The translations under genes and the position numbers were made by a program. From the NCBI RefSeq assembly GCF_010645065.1, contig NZ_JAADZW010000001.1, positions 558,001 to 622,000 of the forward strand: 64,000 nt of DNA, read 5' to 3'. This DNA is from Flavobacterium fluviatile (GTDB taxonomy: Bacteria > Bacteroidota > Bacteroidia > Flavobacteriales > Flavobacteriaceae). Shown here piece after piece: positions 18,889-26,534 of the stretch. Position 1 is the stretch's first letter; every line of letters starts with the position of its first letter. A model generated the notes under the pieces. The model was given only the letters and a program-made list of their open reading frames with translations. It was not told where the DNA came from and did no database searches.

Positions 18889-18990
18889 TGTCATTTCGAG
18901 GAACGAGAAATCTTCACAAGTAGCTCTACAAAGATTGACGATTCACTTTACGGAGTTTCTTACGGAGATTTCTCGTTCCTCGAAATGACA
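18889..18990. repeat. 102-bp element with perfect 24-bp terminal inverted repeats
   Basis: Arms 18889-18912 and 18967-18990 are exact reverse complements (TGTCATTTCGAGG... against ...CCTCGAAATGACA), separated by 54 nt. It sits between two PUL genes in an otherwise featureless 279-nt gap. No ORF. It resembles the REP/MITE-like dispersed repeats common in Flavobacterium intergenic regions. Confidence 0.8.
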
Positions 18991-19051
18991 AACTGAGCTT
19001 AAAATTAAGGCTTAGCATCTCAGAACCTTAGCAACTTAGCTCCTTTAAAAA

Positions 19052-21247
19052 TTAAAACATTTTCTTAAATCCTTCGCTTCTCACTCTCCATGTCCCATCT
19101 TTAGGAAAGCCTGGATTCTCGATTTTATTTCCTTCCCAGCCAGCACACATCATAGCAACTGCTGTTAACAAACCTCCGTTGCCCGGAAGATAAAGGGTTA
19201 ACCTTGGCGATTGATAATTGTGCCCGTTTTTCAGGTAGGTATTGGTTACCACGTTCATAAAAAGGGCATCAATCGCTTTTTCGGGCATTTGCAAACGTGC
19301 TGCTGACATAGCTGTCATTGGAAAATCCCATCCCCAGGTTTTGTCCCATGACCAGGTATCCCAAACCAGATTGAAAGTGTTTTTCATGATTTTCTTATCC
19401 AGAAGAGACGTTTCCGGAAGCATTCCGAATGTACCTAGAACAGACGGGTGATCCGTTTTAAATTCAGGATTGGTATAGGAATCTGTAGCGCTTTCTGTTG
19501 CCAGATATACATCTTTTGCAATTGGCAAAGGCGATAATTTAGACAAAACCGTTTCCCATTTTTCAGGAACTTTCTGGTTTAATTTTTTCTTCCAGTTAAT
19601 AGCCGTTTTCAAAGCCCAGTTCCAATATGCTAATTCATACGTTGGATTAAAAGTTTCAATGGCTTTGAATCTTTCCTGCGCCGGAATAACGCCCGGTCCT
19701 AAAACGTAACGATCATTTTTACTGTCGTAATTGGCAAATGAAGCCATAAAATCTGCTGTTGCAAAAACACGCTCGCTGTATAAATTTAATGTTGCGGTAG
19801 TTGGTTTTGCCTGATAGATCAAATCGGCGTAGGTAATAAAATGTGGCTGCTGCCAAATCAGGAATGCCCCCACAGAAGACGGGCTTTCATTACCATCATA
19901 ATCTGTCATTTTTTGCCATCTTGCCCCTTCAAAACCTTGTCTTTTTGCAATATTTTTAGCCTTTTCAAAAACTTTCTGATACCACGGAAGGCTTTTTTCA
20001 AGTAATTCCGGTCTGTCCCATAATGCAAAATGAACACCATGCCACCAATGCATTTCCAAATGTGGTTTTCCGAACCAGCTGTTGTAAGTCAAACCGGTTT
20101 CCTGTGGCGGAACTTTCCCCGTACATTGTAATTTGGTCAGGTATTGCGAAAGAATCACACGGCGCTCCAGTTCACGTGCACGCTTATCTGTACTTCCTGA
20201 AAAATCAACTGCCGCTCCGCTTTCCCAAAAACGTTTCCATTCTTTTACACTACTGTTTTCAATCGCTTCAAAAGAAGCAATTCCAGATTTGTTTTTATTT
20301 GTGTGAATGAACGAACAACTTAATTCGATTGTATTGCTTTTTGAAGGTTCTACAATAAAATAATGTTTTGCTTTTTCTTTAATCGATGCGGTGCCTTTCC
20401 ATTTCAGATTAATATCATACGAAATACTGTCCATTACGTGTGTAATGGTAGCTTCTGATTTATTTTTGATTTTCAGAATGCTTTTATAATCTTGTTTTCC
20501 TCCCCATTTTTTTCCCATTTCAGTCCCCGCAATAGCAACCTGTGAAATAGCTACATCCTGTTTTTCTTCCCATTTTGTACCCATATCACCCCAAAGTCCT
20601 GTTGGAAAAGGGATTCGGACACGAATTTTCAAACGCCCTTGCTGAATTAAATCCGATTCAACTTTAAAGCCTAAAGCATCTTTTGTCTGATCGCAAGCCG
20701 TTACCACTTTCACAGAAGTGCCTTCCACCTCAAAATAGCTCTCAATTTTTCCTGTCCATAAATCCAGCTTTTGATTAATGGCTTTAATATCTTCATGCTT
20801 TACCAGACTGCCATCTTTTTTGGTGATTTCAAAACCTATATTGCCCAACTGCAACAAATGCGGGTTCTGACGAAACCATTCGACTGCTTCTTTTTTTCGT
20901 GCAGGTTCTTTAATTTGTGTTGAATATGAAATCTTACGACCATACTGATCTACATATCTTAAAGTCTCAGAAAACTTATAATTCTCCGTATTTTTATAAC
21001 TGTCCCAACCCCATTCAGATTGTGTGCCAAGCGGAATTCCATTTTGGTATTTTTCCGGAAAACTCTGCAATCCGGTCGCATCAACGGTAAATGCAAAAGT
21101 ACCATTACCAACGGTTAACGATGCTAAAGTATCTATTGCGGTAACCTGAACATTATGCCTTGTTACCAATGCTTTCCTGTCTATTTTTTGTTGCGCTGAT
21201 AGCGAAATCGAAAATACAAATGCAATAATTAATTGATATTTTTTCAT
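19052..21247 (-). CDS. Secreted glycoside-hydrolase-like protein, (alpha/alpha)6-barrel (GH65/GH95-like)
   Basis: 731 residues with a signal peptide (MKKYQLIIAFVFSISLSAQ). The N-terminal ~330 residues look like a beta-sandwich (SLTVGNGTFAFTVDATG resembles the N-domain start of GH65/GH95-type enzymes). The remainder is helical, with HLEMHWWHGVHFALWDRP, FEGARWQKMTDYDG, DTWSWDKTWGWDFPMTA and LPGNGGLL, as in (alpha/alpha)6 barrels. I cannot assign a CAZy family. A role on rhamnogalacturonan side chains is inferred only from its place between PL11 and the DUF4450 gene. Candidate general acids are the Asp/Glu in KMTDYDGNES. Confidence 0.7.
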   Translation of the reverse strand: MKKYQLIIAFVFSISLSAQQKIDRKALVTRHNVQVTAIDTLASLTVGNGTFAFTVDATGLQSFPEKYQNGIPLGTQSEWGWDSYKNTENYKFSETLRYVDQYGRKISYSTQIKEPARKKEAVEWFRQNPHLLQLGNIGFEITKKDGSLVKHEDIKAINQKLDLWTGKIESYFEVEGTSVKVVTACDQTKDALGFKVESDLIQQGRLKIRVRIPFPTGLWGDMGTKWEEKQDVAISQVAIAGTEMGKKWGGKQDYKSILKIKNKSEATITHVMDSISYDINLKWKGTASIKEKAKHYFIVEPSKSNTIELSCSFIHTNKNKSGIASFEAIENSSVKEWKRFWESGAAVDFSGSTDKRARELERRVILSQYLTKLQCTGKVPPQETGLTYNSWFGKPHLEMHWWHGVHFALWDRPELLEKSLPWYQKVFEKAKNIAKRQGFEGARWQKMTDYDGNESPSSVGAFLIWQQPHFITYADLIYQAKPTTATLNLYSERVFATADFMASFANYDSKNDRYVLGPGVIPAQERFKAIETFNPTYELAYWNWALKTAINWKKKLNQKVPEKWETVLSKLSPLPIAKDVYLATESATDSYTNPEFKTDHPSVLGTFGMLPETSLLDKKIMKNTFNLVWDTWSWDKTWGWDFPMTAMSAARLQMPEKAIDALFMNVVTNTYLKNGHNYQSPRLTLYLPGNGGLLTAVAMMCAGWEGNKIENPGFPKDGTWRVRSEGFKKMF

Positions 21248-21321
21248 TTGAATATTTAGTTTTTAATTTTGATCGTTCAGTTATCAAGTTTAGGAAATTG
21301 ACTAATTATCTAATTGTCAAA

Positions 21322-24300
21322 TTATCTAATTAACGTAGCACTCATCAGTCCAATGAACACATCATTTGCAATTGCTTTCAGAGTAAGACTTTTTAATGTT
21401 TTATTTTTATCTAAAGGCAAATCCAGAATCGTTCCTGCCCCGCCATCAATTCCAAAATTAGAATATCCTTTTATAGTCGTGAAATCTTTAAAGGTTCTCG
21501 AAACCTCACCCGATTTCAAATAAACTCTTAGCGGTTTTGGGGCATCCGTTGTAAACGCGAGTCCGTCAACAAAATAATCCTGCTCGATTGGCCACCAGTT
21601 TTCAGGGTTTTTTAATTGTAAAATTTCGGAAGTACCGTCTGTGTAATTTACTTCAATTTCGCCATTTACAATACGGCTTTGCATTGGATTTGTAGTTCCG
21701 GCTACCATAAAATAAATGTGGGAAGCTTTTCCGCTTAACGGAACATTTATACTTTTAGGAAAATTATCCCATTGTGATGTAAAAATAATGTTTTTTGAAT
21801 TTGCATCAGAAGGCGTTTTAAATGTAATACCTTCAGGAGTAATGATTTCTCCATTTGATTTTGCTTTTTCACGCAGTCCGGAATCGTCAAGTTTTACGGA
21901 AACATTAGGATAACACCAATTCCCAATTCCGTTTTTTGGAAGCTGTAAAGTTACTGTCTGCGGCCTCGGAGATAAATATTCATGATTGAAAACATCGGTT
22001 ACTTTCGAATTAAAAAACGCAGAAAGTGAAACTGTTTCCTGTTTTTTTGAATTATTGAAAGGAATATCCCAGTTTGTAAAAGTTACTTCTTTTACCGTGT
22101 TTGAACCTGAGTTAATTGAAAATTTATTAGTTCCCGGAACCAATTGCTGAAACGGAATAACAACTGTTTCTTTTTGATTTACATCTAAAGAAATCTTTTG
22201 CGGATCTTTCGTGGAAGCATCAAAAACTATATTACCTTCAATTTTATTTTCCGAATTATTTTTCAGTGTAATTTCTACATTGTTATTTTTTAACTGAACA
22301 ATTTCAGATTCAATTTTGGGTTTTAAATCCACTTCCACAGGCTGCCACCAGGCTACATCACCTTGTTTTAACTGAATAAAAAATGTTTTAGCCTTGTTTC
22401 CATAAGCAATTGCCTGATAGGTTTTATTTGTCTTTGAAACTTCGTTGAGGATAGACTGTGGATCATAAACCGAAACAATGTCTGCCTTCGTAGTTGTTAT
22501 GTCAAAAGATTCACCTGCTGTCAAAGATTCTATAGATTGTATTTCTTCCAAAGCTTCTCCTTTCCAGTTAATTTTCACCTCATAAGAAGCCTCATAAGGT
22601 ACTTCAATAGCAATTTTTGGAACTCCGATACTTTCAGGAATATTTTTCCAGCTAACTGATTTTCCATTAACCGTTATATCCTGAATTCCGTCAAAAGGTG
22701 CGTTAACAACCAGTTTCAAATTCATTTTTGCTGAAAACTGATTTTTTATAAGATACGAATCTGTTTTGTTTTCTCTTTTAAAAATAATCGAAACATCCGG
22801 AATATCTAAAGATGCGTGATTCCATTTTGAAGGAAATCCAGGCTGAATCGTTAAAACTTCCGCCAAAGCATCAGGCTGGATTCCGAAAAGCCCTTCTACT
22901 AATGTTCTGGAAGCCATTCCAATTGGATCAGCAAAATCACGATACAATTCGCCTCTTATCGCATCCTGATACAAAAGCTGCTCAAAACCACCCGGAGAAG
23001 CGCCCAGATACATACTTTCGATTAAAACACTTTCCCACATCTTAAATGCTTTTTCAGATTGTCCGCCCTGCCAGAAAGCCAGCGATGTATGTAATTGTTC
23101 TGCCAGCGCCACATTATTAATAGACCACGTGTAAGGTTGCCAATTGGTGGTGCTTATCGTGTAAAGATCGGTTTTATCAAGTCCTTCTGCCGAAATCGGG
23201 ATATGCGGAATCTGCTTGTCAACATAACTCAGCATCTGATAACTCTCAAAAGGATTGGACAATTCGGAATCAATAGTATGGTAAATACTCCAGACACCTG
23301 GAACATCGTGCAGTAATTGGTTTCCAAGAGCATCTTTATATTCTGCAAAAATTCCTTTTTTCGGAATCCAGAGCTGGTCTTTCGAAGCATTTAGGATTTT
23401 ATCAGCTTCTTTAACAAAGGGATTTTCGTCCTGCTGAATTTTTTTGGCGACTTCAGCAACCGTTTTATTCGCATAAAAATTATATGCCGAAGAATGGATT
23501 ACCCCTCCGCCACTGTATTGCAACGCATCGCTCGCCCAGATTGTAGCATAAGCATCGTAAAGTCCGTCATTATCCGGATCAAAGTTTCTTTTTTCCCAGT
23601 TTAAATGTCTTTGAATTGCAGGCCACATTTCTTTCATAAATGAAGTATCTCCTGTCCATTTAAAATGTCTCAGCATCTGATCGAAAAAAACCAGATTCAT
23701 ATCATAATGATGCGCTACCGTATTTTTGTTCGGATGTCGGCTGATATATCCACTACTGAACATGGAGGTTCCCAAAACTTCTTTCTGGCGGGCAAAATTT
23801 CGAACCGTATCCAAAACAATCGGACCGCTTTCAGGAGATGTAACCTGTGACTTGCTGTAACTTGTAAAATGAGTTTTCGCACGATCATGCCAGCCCAAAG
23901 GATCTGCCGTATATGCGCCACGCCATGCATTCAAATGCATTCTCCATGCGATTGCTCCGTGAAGATAAGCCGGACTTTCCCAGATTCCGTCAGCTGCGAT
24001 GGAAAGTGCAGAACCTAATGTATTAATGTAAGGATCCGGAGTTGTAACTTTTACCCTGTTTGCTAAAAGATGTGTTTCCTGAACCGATTTGTCATACAAT
24101 TGCGATAATCCTTTTTGAGAAACATCCGAATTTAAATCTTCGCTTGAAAAAAGCCAGAATAATTCGTTTTTTGAAATAGTATTTTTTCCTGTAATTAAAA
24201 CTAAGTTTTCAGGATTAGAACCATATAATTCCAATGGTGTTTTTTGTTGTTTCGGATTGGCTAACTTGATATCCGAACCTGGAAAATAACCAACAAGACT

Positions 24301-24945
24301 TTTGTTATTACCTGTTTTGGCTTTATTGCTTTCAGAACCATATTCCAAGAGGAAAGACTGCTTTTTTAAAGTATACTTATTATTAGTACAATATTCAGGC
24401 TGTAAATAAAACACCGATTCAGGATCGGCACCAATATCACCATCGCGACTGAACTTTTTACCGGTTGCACCGCCATAAGCCCAGATTAGATTTACCTTTT
24501 TTGGTACATTTTCACCATAAACTTTTACAACAAAACCTTCTTTTTCTTTTAAGGCAACAACTTTTACAATCAGTTTTCCGTTACCTAAAATGCGATCCTG
24601 AATTTCGTATTGCATCGTACCCAATACATATTTGGTATCAATTTTTGAAGCTTCTGTAATCCATTTGCTTTCTTTACCATTTATTAAACCAAATTTCAAA
24701 TTTCCACCCATTCCCGGCATATACATGGCAAATTCAGGCAAATCTCCTGTTTCAACCCTAAAACCAGTATTCGAACCATAAAGTGCTCTGTTGAATTTTC
24801 GGGTTCCGTTTTTTAAAACAAAACTATTCCCTTCAGGAGCATAATGAATTTTACGCACAGCTTGTTTTTCCTGTCCGATAATTAGTGCGGGACAAAGTAA
24901 TAATAAGCCAATAAGGGTCGGGATGGTATTGTTTTTGGTTTTCAT
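21322..24945 (-). CDS. DUF4450 domain protein, secreted GH-like enzyme
   Basis: I choose the ATG at 24945 (MKTKNNTIPTLIGLLLLC), which gives a clean signal peptide ending ALIIG. A longer reading from 24978 adds 11 residues in front. About 1207 residues. The N-terminal ~300 residues match what I recall as DUF4450 (HYAPEGNSFVLKNGTRKFNR, YGSNTGFRVETGD). The middle is an (alpha/alpha)6-like domain (AWRMHLNAWRGAYTADPLGWHD, RNFDPDNDGLYDAYATIWAS). The C-terminal half is beta-rich. DUF4450 proteins occur in pectin PULs but I know of no settled activity. It heads a unit with an activator box 95 nt upstream. Confidence 0.75.
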   Translation of the reverse strand: MKTKNNTIPTLIGLLLLCPALIIGQEKQAVRKIHYAPEGNSFVLKNGTRKFNRALYGSNTGFRVETGDLPEFAMYMPGMGGNLKFGLINGKESKWITEASKIDTKYVLGTMQYEIQDRILGNGKLIVKVVALKEKEGFVVKVYGENVPKKVNLIWAYGGATGKKFSRDGDIGADPESVFYLQPEYCTNNKYTLKKQSFLLEYGSESNKAKTGNNKSLVGYFPGSDIKLANPKQQKTPLELYGSNPENLVLITGKNTISKNELFWLFSSEDLNSDVSQKGLSQLYDKSVQETHLLANRVKVTTPDPYINTLGSALSIAADGIWESPAYLHGAIAWRMHLNAWRGAYTADPLGWHDRAKTHFTSYSKSQVTSPESGPIVLDTVRNFARQKEVLGTSMFSSGYISRHPNKNTVAHHYDMNLVFFDQMLRHFKWTGDTSFMKEMWPAIQRHLNWEKRNFDPDNDGLYDAYATIWASDALQYSGGGVIHSSAYNFYANKTVAEVAKKIQQDENPFVKEADKILNASKDQLWIPKKGIFAEYKDALGNQLLHDVPGVWSIYHTIDSELSNPFESYQMLSYVDKQIPHIPISAEGLDKTDLYTISTTNWQPYTWSINNVALAEQLHTSLAFWQGGQSEKAFKMWESVLIESMYLGASPGGFEQLLYQDAIRGELYRDFADPIGMASRTLVEGLFGIQPDALAEVLTIQPGFPSKWNHASLDIPDVSIIFKRENKTDSYLIKNQFSAKMNLKLVVNAPFDGIQDITVNGKSVSWKNIPESIGVPKIAIEVPYEASYEVKINWKGEALEEIQSIESLTAGESFDITTTKADIVSVYDPQSILNEVSKTNKTYQAIAYGNKAKTFFIQLKQGDVAWWQPVEVDLKPKIESEIVQLKNNNVEITLKNNSENKIEGNIVFDASTKDPQKISLDVNQKETVVIPFQQLVPGTNKFSINSGSNTVKEVTFTNWDIPFNNSKKQETVSLSAFFNSKVTDVFNHEYLSPRPQTVTLQLPKNGIGNWCYPNVSVKLDDSGLREKAKSNGEIITPEGITFKTPSDANSKNIIFTSQWDNFPKSINVPLSGKASHIYFMVAGTTNPMQSRIVNGEIEVNYTDGTSEILQLKNPENWWPIEQDYFVDGLAFTTDAPKPLRVYLKSGEVSRTFKDFTTIKGYSNFGIDGGAGTILDLPLDKNKTLKSLTLKAIANDVFIGLMSATLIR

Positions 24946-25039
24946 AAAGTTATAGATAGTCAGAAGGCACATAATCATTATTATTGATATACTAATTTTG
25001 ATAATGCAATCGCAATTTCCTCGTTTTTTTATGGGATTG

Positions 25040-25057
25040 CATCCTGTACCTACCTGA
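25040..25057 (-). promoter_or_regulatory. PUL-type activator box upstream of the DUF4450 gene
   Basis: Plus-strand CATCCTGT (25040-25047) and CTACCTGA 10 bp on (25050-25057). Orientation matches the minus-strand gene. The sequence at the standard 20-bp spacing is only a weak -7 match. A second box for the divergent CE12 gene lies 40 bp away. Confidence 0.6.
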
Positions 25058-25096
25058 TTTTTCCAATATCATAATTTATATTCTTTCATTTTTTTA

Positions 25097-25142
25097 ACAT
25101 CATAGTACAGGATACTATATAAATAAGTAACCGTTAGTTTTG
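25097..25142 (+). promoter_or_regulatory. Activator box and promoter of the CE12 gene
   Basis: ACATCATA (25097-25104, weak) and ACAGGATA (25107-25114), then exactly 20 nt, then a perfect -7 TAGTTTTG (25135-25142). The transcript should start near 25149, 22 nt before the TTG start codon. Confidence 0.7.
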
Positions 25143-25170
25143 AAAATACAATAATTTAAATAGAAAAACT

Positions 25171-26514
25171 TTGATAAACATTAAAACTTCTTTCTGTATA
25201 ATTTTTTGCTTATTGATGCAAGCGAATTTATTTGCTTTAAACGGTAATTCTTTAACCAAAATCAATCCAAAAGATACTACTGAAAATCAATTGTTTAATT
25301 TCGGTACTACATCAAAAGATAAAAAAGGAATATTAGTAAACACTCCTTTAGTATATGATGCTACTAAAGGATATGGTTTTGATATCAATTCAGCTCCGAA
25401 TGTAAAAATCAACCCGAATAGTTTTTCTGCTGTTAAACCAACGTACTTTTCTGTAAAACTTCCAGAAGGAAATTACCAGATTGAAGTGGTTCTGGGAAGT
25501 GCTGAAAAACAGACCAATGTTACCATAAAAGCCGAATCACGAAGATTGATGCTGGATCAGCTTTCCATTAAAAAAGGAAAACCGGTAACCAAAATTTTTA
25601 ATGTAAATGTCAGAACTCCAAAAATTGATGAGACCCAGAATGTTTCACTAAAAGACAGGGAAAAAGATATTTTGAACTGGGACGACAAACTTACATTAGA
25701 GTTTTTAGGAGAAGTTGCAATTCAAAGTATAAAAATTACGCCAAAAGACAATTTAACTGTGGTTTATCTTGCCGGAGATTCCACCGTTACCGATCAGGAT
25801 GTGGAACCATGGGCTTCGTGGGGCCAGTTTATAACCAATTATTTTGACAGTACTGTTGTAGTTGCGAATTATGCCGTTTCAGGTTCGGCGCTGAGTTCTT
25901 TTAAAGGAGGAAATCGTTTAAAAAAGATTCTTTCCTTAATCAAAAAAGGTGATTATTTATTTGTGGAGTTTGGACATAATGACGAAAAAATAAAAGGCGA
26001 AGGAAATGGCGCCTGGGGCTCTTACTCTACTCTTTTAGCCGAATTTGTTCAGTCAGCCAAAGACAAAGGTGCTATTCCGGTTTTGGTAACACCAACACAA
26101 CGACGCGCTTTTAACGAAAACGGAACTTTAAAGGAAACACATGGAGATTTTCCTGCTGCTATGAGAGCCGTTGCACAAAAAAACAATATTGCCCTTATTG
26201 ATGTTACTAAAATGACCACCGAATTATATGAAACCTGGGGAGATGAACCTTCCAGAAAAGCTTTTGTACAATATCCTGCAAATACTTTTCCGGGACAGGT
26301 AAAAGCTTTGGAGGACAATACTCATTTTAATAGTTTTGGAGCGAATGAAATTGCGCTTTGTGTTTTGAAAGGAATTCGCGAACTTGATATTCCGTTAAAA
26401 AAACAAATCCTAAAAGAAGTTCCGAGTTACAATCCAAAGAAACCAAATTATATTTCAAACTGGACACTTCCGATGAGCGACCGCTATGAAGTTACTAAAC
26501 CAGATGGCAACTAA
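25171..26514 (+). CDS. Rhamnogalacturonan acetylesterase, CE12-type SGNH hydrolase
   Basis: 447 residues beginning with a TTG codon at 25171. An in-frame stop lies 30 nt upstream and no ATG occurs before the middle of the signal peptide, so TTG is the only start that keeps a secretion signal (INIKTSFCIIFCLLMQANLFA). Residues about 40-190 form a beta-sandwich. The SGNH domain has GDSTV (Ser204), a Gly in VSGSALSS, FGHND (block III Asn) and DNTHFNSFG (block V Asp/His). CE12 enzymes remove acetyl groups from rhamnogalacturonan I so lyases and hydrolases can act. It opens the plus-strand unit CE12-GH2-double CE12. Confidence 0.9.
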   Translation: MINIKTSFCIIFCLLMQANLFALNGNSLTKINPKDTTENQLFNFGTTSKDKKGILVNTPLVYDATKGYGFDINSAPNVKINPNSFSAVKPTYFSVKLPEGNYQIEVVLGSAEKQTNVTIKAESRRLMLDQLSIKKGKPVTKIFNVNVRTPKIDETQNVSLKDREKDILNWDDKLTLEFLGEVAIQSIKITPKDNLTVVYLAGDSTVTDQDVEPWASWGQFITNYFDSTVVVANYAVSGSALSSFKGGNRLKKILSLIKKGDYLFVEFGHNDEKIKGEGNGAWGSYSTLLAEFVQSAKDKGAIPVLVTPTQRRAFNENGTLKETHGDFPAAMRAVAQKNNIALIDVTKMTTELYETWGDEPSRKAFVQYPANTFPGQVKALEDNTHFNSFGANEIALCVLKGIRELDIPLKKQILKEVPSYNPKKPNYISNWTLPMSDRYEVTKPDGN

Positions 26515-26534
26515 CCATTATACAACCTTCATTT

